Shown here: positions 44,601-64,000 of the stretch, piece after piece
How the letters are laid out: the number at the start of each line of letters is the position of its first letter
Numbering within the stretch: the stretch's first letter is position 1
Assembly: GCF_029633865.1 (NCBI RefSeq)
Contig: NC_079216.1
Location: 16,962,505-17,026,504, forward strand
Origin: Lampris incognitus
Lineage: Eukaryota; Chordata; Actinopteri; Lampriformes; Lampridae
Direction: 5' to 3'
DNA: 64,000 nucleotides
Notes under the pieces: model-generated
What the model was told of the DNA's origin: nothing
Database searches by the model: none
The model's input: the letters and a program-made list of their open reading frames with translations, nothing else
Made by a program: the position numbers and the translations under genes

Positions 44601-47600
44601 AACACGCACTTCATGATGGAAGACACTTGCTTTTATGTCAAAACTCAGCAAACAAAATTTCTACACAATCTTTACATATCATGCACTTATTTCCTACCAG
44701 ATATATATATTTTCCAATATCACCTTTTGATACAAATGCCGTCATAAAATAGGTTGCTCGTTCTGGTTGGGATGAGACAGAAACTGTTTGGTCTTAATGA
44801 CTGAACATCTGAACAGCTGATCAGTCACCTGTTGACAGGTGACTGATCAATGACCATGTAAACCCTCTTACCAAGAAGAAAAAGAGAAATCACCAAATCG
44901 AGGTTACTTTTATTTTTGTGACAGCAGCAATACAGTCAACTGAGTCGGTTTTCCTGAAAGCGGCCTTGTTGCAAGATGAGTTCTGATACAGTCTGAAAGC
45001 TGCAGAGAGCTTGTCCTCTGTCTGAAAGACTGACTCTTCAAAGATTTAGATCCTCGAATCGAAAATTGATTCACACAAAGTTAAACAATGCCAAATTTGG
45101 AGGTTATGGACCTGGCAGCAGGACTGGCTGTACTGGAATAGAGACTTCTTTGAGATTCTCATTGATTTTTTTCGACCCCGAGGCGTAAAATTTACTCATG
45201 CTCCACTGACTGATATTGAACAGTAAGTCTGTTAAATCACTCGGTAACATGCTTGAAAGTACCTGTGCTGAAACTCATTCGGCCAAGAGCAACACAAGAC
45301 ACCCATTGTATGGTCAATGAGCAGGCTAAGTCGTGAAAGAGCTGTTAAAGCTAGCGAGGCCTGAGAGGTGAAATGACAGGGACTTTAGCGTGTGATCCCT
45401 GATTCTGTCGCCATTATTCACACTTGTTTTCGGAGCTGGATGCCCAACCATCTGAGGGCAAAATGTGAGCTCTCTTCCAGCCTCTTCAGGAACCTGCCCG
45501 CCTGTCTTCCACACGTTTTGTTCCTCCTCGCATCGGAAACGGTTTGTTTTGGGGGCCTGACAGCTCCCCTTTGTGTGTGAGAGCCAGGCCACCATGAGAG
45601 TGAGAGGAGAGCCAATGACAGTGATGGACGAGGTGAAGCAATCATACCCTCCCCTTGCTCGCCTGTTTCCCACATTCCTAACTGCCATGGCAACTGCCTG
45701 CTACCATGGTTACTGCCTGCTGCCGCCCACGGCAGGCCCCACAGCCACCAGCACTGGATCCATGCTGCATGGGGCCATGAGCCCTGCACCAATATCACCT
45801 TTACTACCAGCCAATGCTGCCAATTAGCCACTTTGTGTGGCTCGGAATGATGTGCAGGAACTTCGGGAAGATGAATTTCTGCAGTTTCAAATTATTCCAC
45901 TGGCCTGGCTGTATGACAAGCCTGATCACTAGCTGTCTCACAGGACTTTGATAAGACTAAGGATATGTCTAGATGTCTAATCCCACAAGGAACTCTTTTA
46001 CAGTCTATCCTTTCCCTGTTGTTTCAGTGTGATGAATTTATCTTTTCCCTGTCAGTGTTCCTGACTTGGGTCAACTGCTCTAGTGTGCGTCTGGCCACCA
46101 GGATCCAGGACGTCTTCACCGTGGGGAAACTCATGGCCCTGGGCCTCATCATAGTGGTGGGCCTTGTCCAGATCTTCAATGGTGAGGCTCACTGCCTGCG
46201 TTTGGTGTTACATTCCACACGATTTACCAATATAACATGGCAAAAAAAAAATCAAGGAGGTCAAGGGTTAGCCTTTCAGTGCTGCGATGCTGTGACAATA
46301 GTTCAGATAGCACAAAATGGTGGTGTGAGAGTGAATTTTTGGGAAACAGTACATGAAATGAAAGCTATGGAGAGAGTTAGAGGAGAATTGTAGAGACCAG
46401 TTCAAATGAGTAGAGGGGTGTTTATGTTACATTCTTAAAAAATGGAAATTATATGCAGGCTACAAGCTGTGATGAGTTCTCATCACACAGATACTGTAAG
46501 CAATAGACAGTAGACATCTGGCAAACAAATATTTTATGAGATGATGTTTATCGCCATTTCAGCCTTTAGCAGATTAGACAGCAAAGGTAGACAGGAAATA
46601 CAGGGGAAGACTAGCAAAGCAGTTCCTGAGCTTGATTTGACCCCAGAATATTGTTAGCAAGCCCTAGCATACGCTGTAAACATTTATTTGGTTGAGACAC
46701 CAAGGCCCTGCCAGTATTTTCTTGTTTTAAGTATTTTTTTATTTACAAAGTTTGTTTGTGAACCATTGCTTCTCTCTGAAAACATCCTTATCTCCTCCAG
46801 GTAACTATGAGTGGCTGACTCCTCAAGTGGCCTTTGAGTTTAACAAGGCCCCCTCCGTTGGGCAGATTGCTCTGGCGTTCCTGCAGGCCTCTTTTGCTTT
46901 CAGTGGCTGGAACTTCCTCAATTACGTCACAGAGGAAGTGGTGGAACCCAGACGGTGACTATTTGCCTCTGACCCCCAACCTCCCTTTCTACTTCTCCTC
47001 CTTTCCCTCCTTGTCAGTGCAGAGACATTCCCAGTCCTCACCTTTGTGTTGATGCTGTGGTTCCATCTCAGCTCCTCTCTTGGTTACAGCTACAATCTTG
47101 AAGATTTATGTGGAAACAAATGTCCTTTTGATGCAGTCTATCACTGAAGTATTTAAAGCAATAGCTAATTTATATGCATACAAACCATATGCGTTTTTGG
47201 AGTTGCTCATTTTAATGGTTAATGTCAAGTTCGATTTTCCTGTGGCAAATGATGCCATGGGGTTTTTTTTCTCCCCCTTTTCTCCTCAATTGTATCCGGC
47301 CAATTACCCCACTCTTCCAAGCTGTCCCGATCGCTGCTCCACCCTCTCTGCTGATCCAGAGAGAGCTGCAGACTACAACATGTCTCCTCCGATACATGTG
47401 GAGTCGCCAGCCGCTTCTTTCCACCTGACAGTGAGAAGTTTCATCAGGGGGACGTAGCACGTGGGAGGATCACGCTATTCCCCCCCAGTTCCCTCTCCTC
47501 CCCGAACAGGTGTCCCAACCGACCAGAGGAGGAGCTAGTGCAGTGACCAGGAATCATACCCACATCTGACTTCCCACCAGCAGACACGACCTATTGTGTC

Positions 47601-50600
47601 TGTAGGGACGCCCGACCAAGCCAGCGGTAACACGGGGATTCGAATCGCTGATCCCCATGTTGATAGGCAATGGAATTGACCGCTACGCTACCTGGATGTC
47701 CGATGCCATGTTTTTCATCCTCAACATGGCTGCCTAATGGGAAAGAAGGAGGCAAATCCATTTTGCATGGATCTCTGGTGATGTGGCGTGCCTAAATACA
47801 TCTGCAATAACCACATTGTCCATAGGTGTCAGTAAACAGAACAAAACCAAAGATCTTCAGGATTGTAGCTTTAAAATCACAAATCCATTGGTTAAATTTT
47901 GGTGACATTCTGTTTCATCTGTCATGTCATGTGTTGCCTGATCAGGAATCTTCCTCGTGCCATCTACATCTCCATCCCACTGGTGACTTTTGTATACACC
48001 CTCACCAACATCGCCTACTTCTCCTCCATGTCCCCAGAAGAGTTGCTGTCCTCCAACGCAGTGGCCGTTGTAAGTAACGGAGGCCATCAATTGTCTCAAA
48101 TCCACCTCAGTAGATCTGCTATTAAATACGTATTTTGAAAACCAAAGACATACGGTCGATACTTGCATTCAGAGAGCTATAGTAAAATGAGCTTGAGTTG
48201 TTTGATTCACCATCATTTTAAGCAAGAAGTAAGCAGGTCAAGGGTCAGAGCCATAAGTGCCCTGACTTAAGAAGTAACAGATGTTCTGTAGGTGCTAAAA
48301 AATTTCAAGGTAAAGAAAGATCAACCACAAGACGAGCCAAAAGGCATTCGAGTCTTTTTTAACTTGACAGGAAAGAAATATTCTGGACAAGTGAGAGAAG
48401 GAAGAGTTTCATTCATGAAATCCTACAAAAATGTACATATAACACTGCTGCCTGATTATAGCCATTTTTTGATTTTAATATTTGATCAATGTTTCTGCTT
48501 TTTTCATACCACAGACCTTTGGAGAGAAGCTGCTGGGAATGTTTTCCGTCATTATGCCAATTTCTGTGGCTCTGTCTACCTTTGGGGGAATAAATGGATA
48601 CCTGTTCACCTCCTCCAGGTCTGCTTCAGCTCAGCCTGGCAACAGGTCGCATCATCCAAACCTGTTGAGCATAGCGAATAGCATGTGTGTCTTCTTTCTG
48701 TCTGCAGGCTGTGCTTTTCCGGAGCTAGAGAGGGACATCTCCCAAGCCTGCTGGCCATGATTCACTATAAGAACTGTACTCCCATCCCTGCCTTGCTAGT
48801 TTGCGTGGGTTTGCCCTTGTTATCGCATGTGCTAGGGAAAAGTTCAAAACTGAGACACCTTCTGCGATCACTGTGCAGTTTAAAACTCCTGTAATCTTTG
48901 AATTCAACACAGTTGCCTTTCCTCTTCTTTCTGCCCCCTGCTGTTTCTTGCAGTGTGCTGCCACCATTGTTATACTCTGCATTGGGGAAACACACAACCT
49001 GATCAATTACGTCTCCTTCATAAACTACTTGTCCTATGGTGTCACCATTGCAGGCCTGCTTTACTACCGATGGAAAAAGCCCAACCTGTACAGACCTATC
49101 AAGGTACTCGACAGACTACACACATATGTCACAAATACATATACATTTGAAATGCGTATTTCGTGGGCGGCACGGTGGCCCAGTGGTTAGTGTTGTCACC
49201 TCACAACAAGAAAGTCATGGGTTCGAACCCTGGGGTTGTCCAACCTTGGGGGTCATCCCAGGTCGTCCTCTATGTGGAGTTTGCATGTTCTCCCCCCGTG
49301 TCTGCGTGGGTTTTCTCCGGGTGTTCCGGTTTCCTCCCACCATCAAAAAGACATGCATGTAAGGGTTTATACTCCTGTCTGTGTCCTTGACCAAGGTATG
49401 GCAAGACGAAATGGAGTTGGTCCCCGGGTGCTGCACAGCGGCTGCCCACTGCTCCTAGCACCACAGCAAGGATGGGTTAAATGCAGAGCGTAATTTCCCC
49501 ACAGGGATCAATAAAGTATATTAAAATACCCCCCTCCAAAAAAAAAACAACAGTTGAACTACTCTATCAAATAAATATTGTAAGTACTCTGATTTCTCTT
49601 AAACAATACAATGTGCATGCTCTATACTGCCACTTTTGCAAATATTAGTTCATGAGGTATTCGTTCATTCACGTCAAATTGTGTGATATGGGCTAAACAG
49701 GAAGCAGAAAGATATAATTTTAATAAGAGTCAAATTCCATGTATGTGCAACCCTACACGGCTAACATGATTCTGATTCTAATAAGATATCACAATTATGA
49801 GAATCATAAACATGTTATAATTACAATGATTTTAGTAGGTTTTTTATATTAACAATCACTGGTCAGAGTTTTTGACATTGTTACTCGGCTCATCGACCGA
49901 TAACTCAAAACACTAATTTTAGGCTGATACCTTGAGATGGTTGAAGTTTCAGAGCATCCCTCGCTGAGTCGCAGACGCCATTCCACCCGTTGTCCCCCTG
50001 TGTCCATTGACAGGTGAACCTGCTGGTTCCTGTGTGTTACTTGCTGTTCTGGGCGGTGTTGCTCGGCTTCAGCCTTTACTCTGAGCCCGTGGTGTGTGGC
50101 GTGGGTCTGGTCATCATGCTCACCGGCGTCCCTGTCTACTTCCTGGGCGTGCACCGGAAAGAAAAACCAAAGTGTATCTATGATTTCATTGGTGAGTCTC
50201 AGTTTGTAAGAAAACTTTAGCAGAGACAAAGGGTTGCAGTAAAACTAGAAAGGGTGTTTCAGTCATGTCTACATCCGGAGCAGGCCCTCTTGCTTTTAGG
50301 GTCTGTTTCTTGTCATGAAAATTAATATAAAATTGAAATATATAATTTCGTTGCCTACCAACACAGGGATTAGCGGTTCGAATCCCCGTGTTCCCTCCGG
50401 TTTGGTCAGGCATCCCTACAGACACAATTGGCCTTGTCTGTGGGTAGGAAGCCGGCTGTGGGTATGTGTCCTGGTCACTGCACTAGCGCCTCCTCTGGTC
50501 GGTCGGGGCGCCTGCTCAGGGGGGAGAGAGAACTGGAGGGAATAGCGTGATCCTCCCACGCGCTACGTCCCCTGGCGAAACTCCTCAGTGTTAGGTGAAC

Positions 50601-51165
50601 AGAAGCGGCTGGTGACTCCACATGTATTGTGGGGGGCATGTGGTAGTCTGCAGCCCTCCCCGGATCGGCAGAAGGGGTGGAGCAGAGATTGGAACGGCTC
50701 GGAAGAGTGGGGTAATTGGCTGGATACAACTGGGGAGAAAAAGGGGGGTCATCGATTTTAAAAAGACTCCACTGGTTGGTCTCCCCGGACCCATCCTCCT
50801 CTCCTACAACAGTCAGAAAATCTGGAGAAACATTTTTAAAATTTAGGGCTTTGGAAGTGTTGGAAAACTACTTTTAAATACAAAGCTGAATAGAAGATCC
50901 AAGCTTAAATCTGTTAATGTGTTAAGTTCATCTCTTAGGTTACTGTGTCAGAGGGTATCAAGGTCATTTACATGGGGTAAAATAACATTTTCCTGATTAT
51001 TTCTTTCTTCCTGATTGTTTCTGTCTTCTCCCAGAATCGGCGACCTACGTGGGCCAGCAGTTGTGTTATGTTGTTTACCCTCAAATTGACCCCATAGAAA
51101 CTGCATCCCCCTCAGAATGGACAGACAAATCATCGGGCAGGAGCAGTATGTCTGCCAATTCCTAA
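38682..51165 (+). CDS. slc7a10: slc7a10 (Asc-1), sodium-independent small neutral amino-acid exchanger (complete, 11 coding exons)
   Basis: Light chain of a plasma-membrane heteromeric transporter, disulphide-linked to 4F2hc/SLC3A2, exchanging glycine, L/D-serine, alanine and cysteine. Coding exons: 38,682-38,856; 41,731-41,935; 42,395-42,546; 46,056-46,181; 46,801-46,954; 47,946-48,069; 48,515-48,618; 48,708-48,804; 48,954-49,103; 50,014-50,191; 51,035-51,165. All are in phase, 531 residues with 12 predicted membrane segments of the APC fold. Visible: [14 protein letters not shown] before TM1, GSGIF substrate motif (63-67), FPNC with the heavy-chain cysteine at about residue 162, [32 protein letters not shown]. 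The last motifs and [14 protein letters not shown] match SLC7A10 better than SLC7A8. Chosen start ATG 38,682, with an alternative ATG at 38,694. Exon 3 runs straight into a minisatellite (see findings). Confidence 0.95.
40495..40830 (-). repeat. LINE L2-like 3' tail, reversed
   Basis: Reads as the reverse complement of the 2,080-2,235 LINE end (TTGTATAGCCCAATATCACA, then GGAACAACTCCCTAA). 5'-truncated copy. Confidence 0.55.
40862..41640 (-). repeat. GC-rich repeat family D, copy 3 (double unit, inverted)
   Basis: Two D units in reverse: GGGCTAGCAGTTAGCTTAGC occurs at about 41,109 and 41,379. The T/G-rich end is at the left (40,870-41,040). The minus-strand open frame at 41,387-41,680 is part of the repeat, not a gene. 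Confidence 0.65.
41665..41710. repeat. (ATCT)n microsatellite
   Basis: ATCTATCC/ATCTGTC tetranucleotide run ending about 20 bases before slc7a10 exon 2. Confidence 0.8.
42530..43450 (+). repeat. 41-bp minisatellite spanning the slc7a10 exon 3 donor
   Basis: About 22 tandem units of 41 bp with a few indels, each containing CTGCCTCTGTGAGTAG or CTGCCTCTGTGAGTGG. The first unit overlaps the last 17 bases of exon 3 (codons for SITCL), so the exon-intron junction itself is the repeated sequence. AG/GG unit variants alternate in places, giving 82-bp higher-order units. The long minus-strand frames at 42,477-43,183 are created by this array. Confidence 0.95.
43451..46055 (+). other. Rest of slc7a10 intron 3
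   Basis: AT-rich intron with simple repeats at 44,040-44,310. No nested gene is supported: the antisense frames near 45,326-45,831 lack any recognisable domain. Confidence 0.6.
44040..44310. repeat. Simple repeats (CAGTA)n and (ATT/ATC)n
   Basis: A run of ACAGT pentamers (44,043-44,088) is followed by about 220 bases of TTA/TCA trinucleotides. The Ile/Met-rich minus-strand frame here is low complexity. Confidence 0.9.
47260..47701 (-). repeat. SINE family A, copy 5 (with TSD)
   Basis: Full copy in minus orientation in slc7a10 intron 5. It is flanked by perfect 9-bp direct repeats GATGCCATG (47,251-47,259 and 47,702-47,710). Confidence 0.85.
49165..49530 (+). repeat. SINE family B, copy with alternative 3' end
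   Basis: tRNA-like head (GGGCGGCACGGTGGCCCAGT, B box GGTTCGAAC at 49,220-49,228), then a body ending ATGGAGTTGGTCCCCGGGTG and GGGATCAATAAAGTATA. It lies in slc7a10 intron 9. Confidence 0.8.
50350..50755 (+). repeat. SINE family A, copy 6 (5'-truncated)
   Basis: Starts within the tRNA-like head (GTTGCCTACCAACACAGGGA) and runs to the A/G-rich end near 50,748. In slc7a10 intron 10, no clear target-site duplication. Confidence 0.75.
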
Positions 51166-53272
51166 AACTTTTTTTTCGCCTGAATTTTCAACGAATGTTT
51201 TTTTTTTGTTCTCTCCTGTTCTTTCTCCATCTCTGAGTAAGTCCAGACACTCGCTCCTTTTGTCCGAGCTTCCAGTCTGACCCCTGACCCTCTCCTCGCA
51301 GTGGAGAGGGACCGTCTGTGTTCTTCTGCATGGGCCACTTGCACTTTTATTTTCTCTCACTTTTTTTTCCAAGTCATCAAGCACAACAAGCTAATGCCAA
51401 GAGTATCACATTTTGACGTGGACTCGGATTCCCCCCTTGGAACTGGCTGCTCCTTGTGTAACTGGACCGATCTCTGACTGACTGAGTATCATTTGAATTC
51501 ATCTGAATCCGGGTGGTGTTGTATCGTGCCTTACAGGGAGCGTGCATTTTAAATGCTCTTATTAGCTACTTGACTGCTGTAGCTCATGGTAATATTACGG
51601 AGGGCCCTTTGCCTTGTGTGTTTCACGGGTTGGTTTGGAAAGCACTGCAGACTTCCATCACCTGTTTTCTTTGCCACATCCAGTGCAACAGCACTTTCTT
51701 TCATTTGGAAACAAGAGTTTGCCAGAACGGGATGTGCTGGCTTCAATTTGCACAAAGTATAGTTTTTCATCTGATGTTAAGGGCGAGTTTAAGCTTATTA
51801 AACAAATCTAAAAAAAGAAAAAAACTACTCGTGCACACTTTAGCTGCTTATGCAGTCAACTTCTTCCCAATTGGATTTGTATGCTACCTGTACTTTTGCA
51901 TTGTGGTGATTAACTCAATTAACATCCAATACTCTGATTTTTTTTTTGCAGATAACCTAGATATGCTTCTGCTATGTTGCCTATGCTTATTCCACAAACT
52001 AAGATTTTTAACGTCCATACTTTTAACGTATTCTGTATATTCACACTTAAGCAATAAATTACTCACTCATAAAAAAACAAAAACAAACAAAAAGACATTC
52101 ACTACGATGGGAAAATCCCAGAGTCAGCCAGCTGATAATTCCAAATTTACCAAGAAGGAAAAAAAATCTGTATCTTCAACTGTGGATGTAAATATAGTCA
52201 ATGGATTTTGGATATTTGCAGGAGGCCTCTCTGAATCCAATACTGAATCTCCTGCCTGTACTGCCACCCTCAGCTCTAAATAGAGCCAACCAATTCATGG
52301 CCAGGCTCATGACTGTTTATGCAACCTTCTATTTCTATAAAGAATATAAAATTAAGCTGCAGCATCTTGAATGTAAAGATCAGATCCCGGATCCCACCTG
52401 ACATCTTCTCGGTCTGAACTGAGCAGATGTCAGGTGCATCTGAAGGTCTCTCTGCTGGTGTCTCTCCATAACTACAATATAGTTAAAGAGGAATACCACT
52501 GGGACAATCCATTTACCATTTAACAGCATGAACAACTCTTTAACATCCCATACAAAAATGGTCGATGGTAAAATTTACATTAGTGTTCTTGTGTTTTCTT
52601 CCCTCACGTTACTGTACAAACCTTAGCAATAGCCAGTGGTGGTAAACGAATTACTGTAGCTTTTCTATAGTGCAGAAAGTGTTCCTTTGTTATCACTATA
52701 GATATACTGTAGTATATGGCTTTAGTGTTTGTACAGTAATTTGTCCAAGAAAACAAATACTATAGTAATTTTCCATTTTCTGTGATTTTACTGTTTTTGC
52801 ATGGGAAACCATACAAACTAATTTGTGACGTGACCACTTTGTGCTTCCCGCTGCTCCAGGGGCTTCTGAGATTAGAGAGCGTTGGGTTTGGAAAGACTAA
52901 CATGAATGTTCACTCATACAGACCTGTCTGTCCTGTGGCAGAGCAAGAAAACACAAGGCGCCGAGATCCAGTCGTATTCCTCTTTATGGAGATCAGGAAA
53001 AATCAATACAATGCAAGATCGCCACCAAACTTCATGCAGCTCAACACTGATTTCTTCACCTGTCTGGTCTGTCATGAAATCCAGGCAATTTTTACACTGT
53101 AAATTATTTGTAAAGCATTCAGTGTTTACAATGGATTCATTACATGAAATGTTAACTGGAATGTATTTTAGAGCACTTTTTTAAAATGAAAAAAAAAATA
53201 ACAATAGCAGCACAATAAATGAAGGATGGATCGGAACTGGGTTTGTTCTTGGCTTTTTTTGGGCTGAATAAA
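51166..53272 (+). other. slc7a10 3' untranslated region (extent uncertain)
   Basis: AT-rich sequence after the stop codon at 51,163-51,165. Candidate AATAAA signals are at 52,053-52,058, 53,214-53,219 and 53,267-53,272. Which is used cannot be told from sequence. A 256-codon open frame (51,513-52,283) starts with GTG, has no recognisable domain, and is judged a chance frame. Confidence 0.5.
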
Positions 53273-53312
53273 TTTGTGCTACTAGGGAAACAACTTGCTG
53301 GGCATAATATTG

Positions 53313-53443
<131 letters not shown>

Positions 53444-53689
53444 GTGTGCGTGCGCGTCACTCAAGATTAGTTGCCACGTTTCCTGGTTCCCATATTTGTA
53501 CTAATACTTAAAACAAAAATCATTAAAATCCGTCTCTACTGACTGATCCCGCATAGGCCAAGCAGAGCAGTAGATAAAAAAAAAAAAAGGATGACTGATC
53601 TATGAGGAACAAATCTATTTGACATGGACGGGGCTTAATGACGCGCCCTTCTAAACAGGAAGTGACGACTGAACACGCGTCTTTCTAGC

Positions 53690-63212
<9,523 letters not shown>

Positions 63213-64000
63213 AGTGTATTAAGACTGTGAGAATAATGGATGAAACACATATATATGGGGGAAATACCATGAAAAGACCTTGCAATCTTGTTATTTCAAA
63301 CTGAGAGGGAGGACGAAGAGGTCCAAAAGATGTCCAGCACCGTCGACTACTCATGGGCAAGGCATTTTCGGATTACTGCATAAGTAACAGCCATGCTGCG
63401 TTTCGGTGATTATTTCTAATGGTTTTCAGTGTTTGATTTGCTGCCTGGCTCACAAAGAGCTGAGAAATTCAGTAATGTCAGGACTCTACACCCCAAGTTT
63501 AGTTACTGTGCTACCAGCGGTTCACGATGTATATGTACTTCATACATCTGTGATGAGCATATACTGAGGAGATACTTGGCAGGATGCAATAGATGCAAAG
63601 CTGCCTGTCCTCAATGGTCGAAATGAGATTTTTCACAGCAGTTAAACTAGTTTCCCCCATGGTGCAATCTACTGGTACTATTGCCAATGTCCTGTTAAGA
63701 GTGTTGAAAAAGGATGTGTATTTTTGGTGTTGGTTTACGTTCTCGCCAGGGAGTGACATTTTCCTTTTTAGAAGACAGCAAAATCAGAATTCCTGCACAT
63801 AGAAAAGATGGGAGTGCCAATAATTTTTCAGTTTACAATTATCTGTGGAGGAGAAAGGCCCGTATGCAACATCTGACCCCCCCCCCGGTCAGTTTAAATG
63901 GGATTTCTCCATAGAAGGTCGACTAATCATTAAGCTCCCTTTAGCACCACCTTGCTGCTCACTCATTCGTTTAGTTTCACCCGTTCTCAGATGGGATCTG
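63213..64000 (+). other. dus2 3' UTR and downstream sequence
   Basis: Sequence after the dus2 stop (63,210-63,212). No canonical AATAAA was noticed before the window end, and no further gene is supported. Confidence 0.45.

Noticed and set aside
45326-45831. Antisense gene in slc7a10 intron 3
   Set aside because: Overlapping frames without domain, splice support or codon bias.
38682-51165. Identification as slc7a8 (LAT2)
   Set aside because: Close paralogue, but [42 protein letters not shown] and the link to faap24/tdrd12 fit SLC7A10 better.

Overview
This is a vertebrate nuclear segment, almost certainly from a teleost fish. Four spliced genes with GT-AG introns can be read in it, buried in dense repeats: Tc1/mariner, pogo, hAT-like, piggyBac-like and Mutator-like DNA elements, RTE, L2 and L1 type LINEs, and two abundant tRNA-derived SINE families. 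No bacterial feature, CRISPR array, rRNA or convincing functional tRNA gene was found.

Layout. Positions 1-10,380 are almost entirely transposon debris: L2 and hAT remnants, three Tc1 copies, SINEs, a piggyBac-like MITE and an unclassified GC-rich repeat. Positions 10,382-24,703 carry the 5' half of tdrd12 (piRNA pathway Tudor protein) on the minus strand. Seven coding exons were reconstructed. Its 9-kb intron 2 contains a Tc1 nested inside another Tc1, LINE pieces, and an unidentified plus-strand set of exon-like segments. A CpG-rich promoter-like region lies at 25.0-25.3 kb. Positions 25.4-31.9 kb hold MITEs, an L1-like fragment and a decayed pogo/Tigger transposase. faap24 (Fanconi anaemia core-complex DNA-binding subunit) is complete at 32,358-34,852 on the plus strand. 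More Tc1 fragments follow. slc7a10 (Asc-1 small neutral amino-acid exchanger) is complete in 11 coding exons at 38,682-51,165 on the plus strand. dus2 (tRNA-dihydrouridine synthase 2) is complete in 15 coding exons at 54,042-63,212 on the plus strand.

The genes do not form a pathway. Their order is syntenic: TDRD12, FAAP24 and SLC7A10 are close together on human 19q13.11, which supports the identifications, whereas DUS2 is on human 16q22. The predicted proteins have close to the human lengths (faap24 214 aa, slc7a10 531 aa, dus2 495 aa) with intact key residues.

The most notable observations are these. A 41-bp minisatellite of about 22 units begins inside slc7a10 exon 3 and has copied the exon 3 splice donor into every unit. 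A Tc1 element interrupts another whose 339-codon transposase would otherwise be open. Two non-autonomous DNA elements have perfect terminal structures and target-site duplications. All family names are from sequence recognition by eye, since no database search was possible.
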